This document shows, one piece after another, positions 55,507 to 64,000 of a stretch of 64,000 nucleotides of DNA (the first letter of the stretch is position 1; every line of letters begins with the position of its first letter). The notes beneath the pieces were generated by a model. It searched no databases, was not told where the DNA came from, and saw only the letters and a list, made by a program, of their open reading frames with translations. Both the position numbers and the translations under genes were made by a program. Origin of the DNA: Xylona heveae TC161 (Eukaryota; Ascomycota; Xylonomycetes; Xylonales; Xylonaceae); assembly GCF_001619985.1 (NCBI RefSeq), contig NW_017264203.1, positions 558,001 through 622,000 of the forward strand, written 5' to 3'.

Positions 55507-57719
55507 ATGGCCGACCCTATGCGGCATGACAATTCGTCTGGTGAGTATGAAAAGAGCACCAAAAACCAGACGGAACACGCCGATTATGTCGACCGTCCAA
55601 ATTATCCAGAGCATCGTCCTTCCCAGGTGAACATTTCCGATTCCCGTCGAGCATCCGTCACTGCTGCAGAACGTGCTCGTCGCAACTTGAATGCCAAACT
55701 CGCCAATCCCCTGGCAGGCTACAGCCATGCTGAACTGGAGCAACTGGGCGAAGAATACGCCCTTAAAAACCAAGTGGGCGAAATGGAAGATGTGCGAGCT
55801 TTTCGTCTCGGAGCTGTCTTGGCTCAGGATCCTGCCCGTTTCGACACGGTTAAAGGCCTAGAAGAGGGCGAACTCGCAATTCTGCGCAAGGAATTTACGC
55901 ACCGATGGTCACAGCCAAGGCTGCTCTATTTGGTCATCATTCTTTGCTCCACCTGTGCCGCTGTGCAGGGAATGGGTAAGTCCAGCNNNNNNNNNNNNNN
56001 NNNNNNNNNNNNNNNNGGGATTGAAGCTCCCGATAGATGAGAATTTCGAAGACTAACTGTGACCTAGATGAAACCGTCGTCAACGGCGCCCAAATCTTTT
56101 ACACGAGACAGTTTGGCATCAGTGGAAACAGTTCGCGATCGTCATGGCTCACGGGTCTTGTCAACTCGGCGCCGTATCTCTGCTGCGCTTTTATTGGTTG
56201 CTGGCTCACTGTACCGTACAATCACTGGTTTGGCCGTCGCGGAACCATCTTTATTACTTGTACCTTCTCCGCCCTGGCCTGTTTCTGGCAAGGCTTTACC
56301 AACACCTGGTGGCACATGTTCATCGCTCGTTTCTCTCTCGGCTTAGGTATCGGCCCCAAGTCCGCCACGGTGCCCATCTATGCTGCCGAGTGTACTCCGC
56401 CCGCTATTCGTGGTGCCCTGGTCATGCAATGGCAAATGTGGACCGCCTTTGGAATCATGTTTGGTTATGTCGCGGATCTTGTCTTTTTCCACGTGCCAGA
56501 TAAGCCCAATATCACTGGTCTGCGTTGGCGTTTAATGATGGCTTCAGCCATGCTCCCGGCTGTGATTGTGCTCTTGTTTGTGTTTTTGTGCCCGGAATCT
56601 CCACGTTGGTACATGAGCAGGGGTCGTCACGGAAAAGCGTATTCGTCCATGTGCCGGCTGCGGTATAACAAGATTCAGGCTGCCCGCGACGTGTTCTATA
56701 TGCACACTTTGCTCGAAGCCGAATCCGGTATGAAATTGGGCCAAAGCAAGATTATGGAAATGATTACTGTGCCGCGAAACCGCCGGGCCATGGTGGGTTC
56801 TGAGATTGTCATGTTTATGCAGCAGGTAGGTTCTCATCCGTCTGCTTTACTTTCTCCTCTTTCGTATAATTTATGCATGATATCTCTATGCGTTAGACTA
56901 ACACTTGCATCTCTAGTTCTGTGGTGTCAATGTCATCGCGTACTATTCTTCGCAGATCTTCTTGGACTCTGGTCTATCCGAGATCTCTGCTTTATCGGCG
57001 TCTCTTGGGTTTGGTATTATTAATTGGCTCTTTGCGATTCCCGCCGTTTATACCATTGACACCTTTGGCCGTCGCAATCTGCTGCTCACGACCTTCCCGC
57101 TCATGGGTCTGTTCTTGCTGTTCACCGGTTTCAGTTTCTGGATTCCGCTGGCCACCAAACGAACCGCGCATGTCGCCTGTATCGCCTTGGGAATCTACCT
57201 GTTTGGCATCGTCTACTCGCCAGGTGAAGGTCCTGTCCCATTTACCTACTCCGCCGAAGCATATCCACTATACGTGCGTTCGTACGGAATGAGTTTAGGT
57301 ATGTCGTTTTCTTTTCCTACCACAACAACTCCAGCTTCTCTAATAATATTCATTTAGCAACCGCAACCACATGGTTCTTCAATTTCGTTCTTTCCATCAC
57401 GTGGCCCTCGCTTCTCCGAGCATTCAAGCCCCAAGGTGCCTTTGGATGGTACGCCGCATGGAACGGCATTGGATTCTTCCTTGTCCTCCTCTTCTTGCCT
57501 GAGACAAAGAACAAGACGCTTGAAGAACTCGATCAGGTCTTTTCAGTCCCCACCCACGTCCATGCAGCCTATGGTCTACGCCAAATTCCGTACTTCTTCC
57601 GACGCTACATTCTTCGCCAGCATGTCGAGCCCGAAATCCTGTACCAGCGCGAGGAAATCGATTACTCGGACCAAAGCTATAGTCAGGAGACGGAACACGA
57701 GGCGGACAAGAGAGTATGA
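55507..57719 (+). CDS. MFS sugar (polyol/inositol-type) transporter
   Basis: Four exons (55507-55975, 56068-56825, 56917-57298, 57358-57719) give 656 residues. It should move a hexose or polyol across the plasma membrane with protons. Seen: a long hydrophilic N-terminus of about 130 residues, [18 protein letters not shown], the loop motif [17 protein letters not shown] at the end of the first half, and [36 protein letters not shown] and [15 protein letters not shown] in the second. About 12 membrane segments fit. The DETVVNG type belongs to a Pezizomycotina group near STL/ITR carriers; substrate is inference. Intron 1 contains a 30-N assembly gap but the flanking exons join in phase (ATG G|AT GAA). 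Confidence 0.9.
55987..56016. other. Assembly gap (30 N)
   Basis: Thirty N residues inside intron 1 of the sugar transporter. The true size may differ; the coding frame continues correctly on the other side. Confidence 0.95.
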
Positions 57720-58565
57720 GCCTCCAAAGTGGGTTGAACATCTGTTGGACTTTCCTATACAACGCCCACACTTCTTCAAAATAGGTCACTTGTTCCCAGA
57801 AGAAGGGCGCCAGTGACATTTTTATATTTCTCTTGTAATAACAGGAGGGTGATTCATTTATATTGTTAAACTTGTCGGCTTGAAAAAACCGGGTTAGACA
57901 AGAAAGTACTCGACAGAGGACGTCTTTTAAATACACGCGGTCAATGTGCACGCTAATTTTTTGGTTGTTTTGGTTTCGGTTTCGTTATTACTTGGTCTGG
58001 TTGTTTCGGTTTCCTTACCGCGGTTAATCTTGGTTAGGCCTTTGGTTGATATCCCGGTCCTCTACACAAGGGCAAGTCTCTCTTTTTTTTTTTTTTTTTT
58101 TTTGTCGTGCTTCAATTTAGTATTTATTTATTGATGCCAAATATCTTGTTAAATACCTCTTGAGAATGAATTAAATCATCCTGCCACGCGACGTTTTAGT
58201 TTCCCTTAATATCATTTGCTATTTCTTTGTATCGATTCTTGGATCTCTTTTTGACGGATTTTATCTGGCATCTCCAGATCCCGAAAGTGGAAACACGTGA
58301 CGCTGCTCAGCAACTGAAAATTCTCCGTCCGAAAGGATTTCTGGTGTACAATTCCCTTCTGCAAAATGATATACAGTACTGACGGATTAATTTATTCTGT
58401 TTGGACTTTGGCGATCACGTTTCGGGGCACTGCTATGTTGTATATATTGAGAGCGGGCTACTCGCGACTGGTGACATTTTTTTTTTTTGGTATAGCTGAC
58501 AGGTCATTATATACGCAATTTCTTGCACAGTGTAATTGGGCGTTGGCCAGCATTTGCCAGCCCCT

Positions 58566-58618
58566 GTACGGAGGTACTCTGTATGAAGCTACTCTGTACG
58601 TACTTCGTACTCCGTACA
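58566..58618. repeat. Cluster of TACTCCGTA-like palindromic units
   Basis: Five related units (GTACGGAG, TACTCTGTA, TACTCTGTACGTAC, TACTCCGTAC and a diverged one) in 53 bases, able to pair with one another. Confidence 0.6.
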
Positions 58619-58728
58619 GCAATTGGCCCCCAACGTGGCTCGGTGCATAATGCATCCGCGCCACACAGACACACACAGATGCCTTCTCTGTCCAATTACC
58701 ATCAGATATCCATGTCCGTTGGTCTCTG

Positions 58729-58803
58729 GGGCCTGGTATCCTGGCATCCTGGCATCCCGGCCATCCAGGCAACCTAGGCAGTCTGTTAGCCTGGCAGCCT
58801 GGA
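58729..58803. repeat. Degenerate CCTGGCAT/CCAGG repeat
   Basis: GGCCTGGTATCCTGGCATCC-type units recur about six times with one inverted CCAGGCAACC part. Confidence 0.6.
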
Positions 58804-59501
58804 GGGGTGCAGCCTGAAAAGCCGCGCTGCACGGAGACGGTTGGAAGACTTCAGGAGGATAATTGTCCCGCCGCTGTCAGCTGATAATAAGTTAATGATA
58901 GTACTTGAACATTCCGTATGGAGTATCTTGCGAAAAATAACTTGGCTCTCTGGACGAACAACAAAGGTACCGACTTACGATCGCTAGCAGTGTTTTTATG
59001 GATGTTTAATTGGTGAACCGCGAGGGGCAACCGGGGCTGTACGCCAATCGATGCGGTGATTCTCAGAGGAGAATCGTCGAAAGGAAGAGGAACGATATAT
59101 GGGGATCGAGGTTCTTTTTTTTTTTTTTGTTGAAAATCGGGTTTGACTTTCATTACGGGCTTCTTGGAAGAAATTATCAAAACGACCAAAGTAGCCTGGC
59201 TCAAAACACCCCAATCCCAATATTAGAGGGCTGTGCATCGCATCGATCAATCCGGGAAGATTTCAGACACAAAGTTTCAGTGCAAGCAATATCCATCAGC
59301 TTTGGATATTGCTTTTCCAAGTTTTCGAAACAAGACCCAGGATTCAGCGTCTTAGCACAACACGGCTCACATATATGGTATAGATCTACCAAATAAGCGG
59401 CACAAGCGCATACCCGGGCCAGGGAATTATAGGAATCTACAATTTCCTCATTGGATCAGGATACGAAGGCTTCCTCTACCCATTGGCGAGACAACAGCAT
59501 C

Positions 59502-62107
59502 ATGAACAACAACATTCCTTTCCGAGGCGATCCTTCTCCTTCAAGGATTTCCAGTACTACTACATCCAATACATATCATAAAGTTCCCGAGACACTTGGA
59601 GCACATAGATCTGCTAGAGAGCCTCTGCCATCAACGGACCAGGACCAGGACCAGATATATGAGATCGATAGTGTTCCTTTACCGGCAGACGACCAACGAA
59701 TTGTTGTTGGCGTGGATTTCGGGACAACTTATTCTGGGTATGTGATTTTTGACAGTAGAGTCAAAACATGACATCCCAATTCCTGTCGTCTCTTGTCAAA
59801 GCAATCGTCTTCCTTTGCTTTTGAAACTCGTTCCGCAGCGCAGGATGTGAAGATGAAGGCTTGCTGACGATGAGATAAAGGGTAGCGTTTGTCTATTCTG
59901 CCGCACCGGACATTATTGATGTGATCAAATCGTAAGTACCTTATGCGTTGTCTTTTTGGGATTAGAGATCTTGATAACGAGATCTGACGATGCATAGATG
60001 GCCTGGTGGCAATGGCATAACGTCCGATAAAGTCCCTTCAGAGATTGCATACCTATCATCCAAGACATCTCTGCAACAAAAAGTACAATGGGGTTTCCAA
60101 TTCAAGCCTGAAGAGTCCCGACTCCGATGCATCAAGTTATTCCTTGACCGTAACCAGCCACTTCCTTACTTTGTCTCTGCAAAGGAGGCTGCGGCTCAGC
60201 TCCGCCAATATGGCCGCAATATAATGGACGCTGTGTCGGACTATCTCACGCAAATCTACAAGCACACCATGGATACTCTAGCCCGCCGCTACGGCAAATC
60301 GTTCATATCCATGACCAATGTCGAGTTTGTTCTCACCGTTCCAGCTGTCTGGTCGGACGCCGCCAAAGACGCAACGCTGAAAGCGGCCGAGCGAGCAGGC
60401 ATGGGCGACAGCCATAATCTCAAATTAATCAGCGAGCCCGAGGCCGCAGCCGTGTATACTCTTAAATCGATGCCATATAGTCACCTCCGCATCGGGGACA
60501 ATTTTGTCGTCTGCGACGCTGGCGGCGGGACGGTCGATTTGATATCGTATAAGATTACGGGTGTCTCGCCAATGACACTGGAAGAAACAGCCGTAGGAAC
60601 AGGTGGGCTGTGCGGGTCAACATTCTTGAACTTTCGATTCGAGAACCATGTTCGAGCTAGGCTCGGTGAAAAGAGATACAAATACATGCGGGAAAAGCAA
60701 CCAAAGACTTGGCAAATGGGACTAAATTATTTTGAAGAATATGTCAAGCGAAACTTCAACCAGGACGAGCATCAAGAGGTCCATGTACCGTTCCCAGGAC
60801 TCTCTGACGATGAAGATGCAGGTCTTGAGAGCGGGTTTCTCATCCTCACCACGGCACAGGTCAAGGCAATCTTTGAGCCAGTTGTGGAAGAAGTTTGTAA
60901 ACTGGTTGAGGGGCAAGTAGAGGGGATCCGGGAAAAAGGAGAGTCCGTGCAGTGGATTATTCTCGTTGGTGGATTTGGACAGTCAAAGTACTTGTATGAT
61001 TACCTCAAAGCTCATTTCAATTCCGCCGCACCGCCACCGTATACGGAACGACCGACTCACGCGCCTCAACATCCTGATGCAGTGGAAGTATTGCAACCAA
61101 TGAATGCCTGGACGGCGGTCGTTCGGGGTGCAGTGCTAAGAGGCTTGGAGGGAAGTCCGGTGGTGAGCCGTCGCAGTCGATGGCATTATGGCACGAGTTA
61201 CGCCACAGTGTATAGTGAGGAAAAGCATTCCCTGAGTGATCGGTATTGGAGTCCGTTGTGGGAGAGGTGGATGGTGGGAGACCGGATGCAGTGGCATATA
61301 GCAAAGGTATTATCGTCCCAATTCGTCCGAGGTCAAATCCACAATCATATCTAAATAACGCCAATTTTGGTTGTCTAGGGCACTCCGATCTCAGAACACG
61401 CTCCGCTCTCCTTCCACTACACACGCAATTTTCGACCCGGTCAATCTCGCGTCGTCAGCGATAAGCTGATTGCCTGTGCTGACGAGGTTCCGCCTGATGT
61501 CTTTCGTCGAAGCAGCAGAAGCGTCAGCCGAGCCAACAGTCATGCTTCAAGAGGACACCAGAGACAGAGCGGAAGCGTAGGAGGACTAAGCAGCTACAAT
61601 CATGTTGGCCCGAGCATCAATCGCAGTCACAGCAGCAGCAGCGTTTATAAGCCTCCAAGCAAAAGTAGACAGATTAGTCACGATCCGGGGATATTCAGAA
61701 ACACCAGCGTTCGAAGTCTTGACAGCGTTGCCAGCGCGCCAGTAATCCCTAACAACAATAGGTTTAACAGCGCGGACAATAACATTAACAGATTCGGCAA
61801 TGCCAATGCCGGAGATAGCGGGATTGGTGAAAGTGAGAGTCCCGCACTTTCCGCCGCCACAGGAACTAGCAATGAGAGTGGTAGTGGCAATAGTGCCAAC
61901 ACAGGAAAGATGATCAACGTGTGTACACTGACCACCGATCTGGCTGCAGTTCCACCTACATTGTTTACACGCTTGACCACATCCAAGGGTCTGGAGTTTG
62001 ACAGTTTGGATTTCTCGCTGGACATGAGTATACAGAGCGCAGGACTAGTGTTTCAGTTGAAGGTCGACGGCGTAGCGTATGGAACCGTGACGACCGAGTT
62101 TTACTAG
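59502..62107 (+). CDS. HSP70-like ATPase, fungal HSPA12-type
   Basis: Four exons (59502-59737, 59881-59931, 59998-61306, 61379-62107) give 774 residues. It has the actin/HSP70 nucleotide-binding fold: phosphate 1 VGVDFGTTYSG near residue 70, VEFVLTVPAVWSDAAKDA, ISEPEAAAVYTL, phosphate 2 CDAGGGTVDL near 268, and the adenosine-side ILVGGFGQSKYL near 418. The usual HSP70 substrate-binding domain and EEVD tail are absent, so a classical chaperone cycle is doubtful. Instead a Ser/Asn-rich linker of about 130 residues (residues 575-705) leads to a beta-like C-terminal module (TKGLEFDSLDFSLDMS region ending VAYGTVTTEFY). Relatives are multi-copy in filamentous fungi and of unknown role. The start ATG (59502) follows a shorter in-frame leader and gives a normal disordered N-terminus. 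Confidence 0.87.
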
Positions 62108-62657
62108 CCAGAGAATTTCATTTTTTATAACCGTCATGAGTCCTGCTCAGGCTCTCTGAAGCCCACCACGCAACTGTATGGATTGTGGTTCAACTGATCA
62201 GGAGATGGGGCAAAGCGCGGAAGGTCATGTCCAGCCCTGGATTTCGGATACAACACCAAGAGCGGAGACCATCTACACCTTGGATAGTTGATTGACTTTT
62301 CTACAGTAAATGCATAATAATTTATGGAAATGCAAGGATATACTAATATAGCATGATATTTATGACAAAGAAGCTCAAGAAAGGTAGACAGAGATTACCC
62401 CTGAACCCATGACTGAGATGACTAAGCAAACACACGCCACCCCGCGGTAGCTCCGTTCTCGGCCTCGCTTAAGTGCCCCGCCAATGATGACGAGCGCGAG
62501 GGACAAAAAGTGCTGGAGGGGCATTATTGGCTGAGACTTTATGGGACAGAGTTGAGTCACTTTGTGAGCGTGAAAATCGGTCCTGGAGGACAGAGACCAT
62601 CCCTAGACCTTCTTCAGTGCATAACTGGACCCCAATTCGCTCACACATCATTCTACA
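62108..62657. other. Intergenic, aspartokinase promoter
   Basis: About 550 bases, holding a Gcn4/CpcA-type site (listed separately). No gene. Confidence 0.5.
62553..62559. promoter_or_regulatory. TGAGTCA site (Gcn4/CpcA type)
   Basis: TGAGTCA in GTTGAGTCACTTT, about 100 bases upstream of the aspartokinase ATG. This is the consensus of the amino-acid-starvation activator Gcn4/CPC1/CpcA, whose targets in yeast include HOM3. Its use here is inference. Confidence 0.6.
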
Positions 62658-64000
62658 ATGGCCTCGGACAACGGTGACATTTTAGCTGACCTGCCAACAA
62701 GAGCGCCCGGCTCGTCCAAGGGCTGGATTGTGCAAAAGTTTGGAGGTACCAGTGTTGGTAAATTCGCCGTAAACATCGTCGAGAATATAGTACGGTGCGC
62801 CAAACCCCCTCATTGCCCTTCCATTGCAAATAAGAAGAGTCTGTGGCTGATGTCATGTTGAATGTAGGGCCAGCGCCAAGAACAATCGAGTCGCTGTGAT
62901 ATGCTCTGCCCGGAGCAGTTATACCAAAGCTGAGGGTACTACGAATCGGTAGGTGTTGAGTCACTTTATACGACTTTTTCCATGGCATGAAAACATGGGG
63001 TTGAACGGAACTTTTATAAAAACAGATTATTACGAGCTGCAAGGGAAGCAGAAAAAGAAGAAGACCCGCAGTTCGAAGCCATTGTCAATATAATAGCAGA
63101 GGACCATATTCAAGCCGCCAAAGCCGACATCAAATCGCCGGAAATTCTCGCACGGCTAGTGGAAGAAATCAAGTGGGAGTGTAACGATCTTGTGTCGTTC
63201 TTGGATGCCACGCGGCGAGTGGGTGAAGTCAGCAGGAGATCCGAGGATAAAATCATCAGCAAAGGCGAGAAATTGAGCTGCCGCTATGTCGCTGCGCTGC
63301 TTCAAGATCGAGGAGTGGACTCGCAATACGTGGATCTTTCCGACGTGATCGATTTCAGAATCCCACAGGGACTTGACCAGGAATTCTACAACCAACTGGC
63401 GGCAGCGCTTGCCGCAAAGATTCGTGCATGTGGGGATAAACTCCCTGTGGTCACGGGCTATTTTGGCACGGTACCTGGAGGCTTGCTCGACAAGATTGGG
63501 CGTGGCTACACTGATCTCTGCGCCGCACTTGTCGCTGTCGGTATTGCCGCGGACGAGCTTCAAGTGTGGAAGGAAGTCGATGGCATTTTCACTGCGGATC
63601 CCAGAAAAGTGCTGTCAGCGCGCTTGCTCTCCGCCATTACTCCTGCCGAAGCGGCTGAATTGACGTTTTACGGCTCCGAGGTCATTCATCCATTCACCAT
63701 GGAACAAGTCATTCTCGCCCGGATCCCCATCCGCATCAAGAACGTCATGAACCCGCAGGGCAAGGGAACTATTATCTACCCCGACACCCCAGAAGACTTT
63801 GACCTGGCCGTGCCGCCCCCTGACGCTAAACTTTCTCGACGGCGGCGACGATCAAGCGTACTCTCCCAACCTAGTGGACCCAAGCGGCCGACGGCAGTGA
63901 CGCTCAAGGACCGCATCATTGTGCTCAACGTGCATTCCAACAAGCGCTCCCTCTCGCACGGCTTCTTCGCCAAGATCTTCACCGTCCTGGACAAGTGGGA
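62658..64000 (+). CDS. HOM3: Aspartate kinase, 5' part, cut by window edge
   Basis: Exons 62658-62794, 62868-62948 and 63026 to the right edge, partial at the 3' end. The enzyme phosphorylates aspartate, the first step to threonine, methionine and isoleucine precursors. Seen: VQKFGGTSVGK at the N-terminus, VAVICSARSSYTKAEGTTNRLL across the second and third exons, KIISKGEKLSCRY, GRGYTDLCAAL, the aspartate-site region LQVWKEVDGIFTADPRKV, ELTFYGSEVIHPFTMEQV and IPIRIKNVMNPQGKGTII. Then a Lys/Arg-rich linker (LSRRRRRSSV) precedes the start of the regulatory ACT region (IIVLNVHSNKRSLSHGFF). Junctions are GTA CG|G and AAT CG|A. The usual ACT feedback domain lies beyond the window. Confidence 0.96.

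Larger units (their letters stand above)
57720..59501. other. Intergenic, 1.8 kb, repeat-bearing
   Basis: No gene. It holds TTTGGTT/TTTCGGTT repeats (57955-58020), a poly-T tract (58083-58103), a cluster of TACTCCGTA-like palindromes (58566-58618) and a degenerate CCTGGCAT repeat (58729-58803). Confidence 0.5.

Noticed and set aside
1-64000. A biosynthetic gene cluster around the DUF2236 oxygenase or transporters
   Set aside because: No backbone synthase, P450 or tailoring enzymes nearby; neighbours are housekeeping genes.
1-64000. Transposon or virus-derived elements
   Set aside because: No transposase, reverse transcriptase, integrase, capsid-like frame or paired terminal repeats were recognised on either strand.

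Overview
This window is nuclear DNA from a filamentous ascomycete (Pezizomycotina; I favour Eurotiomycetes but cannot prove it from sequence alone). Genes lie on both strands and are split by many short introns, mostly 50-110 bases, with GTA/GTR donors, CTAAC/CTGAC-like branch points and CAG/TAG acceptors. The set includes filamentous-fungal hallmarks: an AcuM-type gluconeogenesis regulator, a Dicer-like 2, an mpaB-type DUF2236 oxygenase and a fungal HSP70-like protein. Exon joins were worked out by hand from splice signals, reading phase and recalled family sequence. No RNA gene, CRISPR array or recognisable transposon or virus-derived element was seen.

Layout, left to right. 0-7.3 kb: the start of an unknown gene running off the left edge (-), a Git1/Pho84-like MFS permease (-), a DUF2236 oxygenase (+) and guanine deaminase (+). 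8-25 kb: a large MABP1/WDR62-like WD40 protein (+), then a housekeeping block with RFC1 (-), RIB7 (+), mitochondrial ribosomal protein L16 (+), a small Gly-rich protein (-), RFC5 (-), COX11 (-) and an 82-residue protein (-). 25-34 kb: a TMEM135-like membrane protein (-), a bHLH factor (+), kinetochore CENP-Q/Fta7 (+) and a trypsin-fold gene that looks disrupted (-). 35-46 kb: AcuM-like Zn2Cys6 factor (+), a C2H2 protein (-), an unknown helical protein (-) and a RING-CH membrane E3 ligase (-). 46-64 kb: proteasome alpha-2 (+), Dicer-like 2 (+), an MFS sugar transporter with a 30-N gap in its first intron (+), an HSP70-like ATPase (+) and the 5' part of aspartokinase (+), cut by the right edge.

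How the genes relate: most are independent housekeeping or regulatory genes, not a metabolic cluster. The clearest shared logic is cell-cycle control. Two clamp-loader subunits (RFC1, RFC5) and a kinetochore subunit (CENP-Q) all carry ACGCG (MBF/MCB-type) motifs 75-160 bases upstream of their starts. Aspartokinase has a Gcn4/CpcA-type TGAGTCA site upstream and a second copy of the same 13 bases in an intron. The phosphate-ester permease has two CACGTG boxes in its upstream region. Long gaps between convergent genes (11.7-13.6 kb and 38.1-39.8 kb) are filled with simple repeats and pyrimidine/purine tracts.
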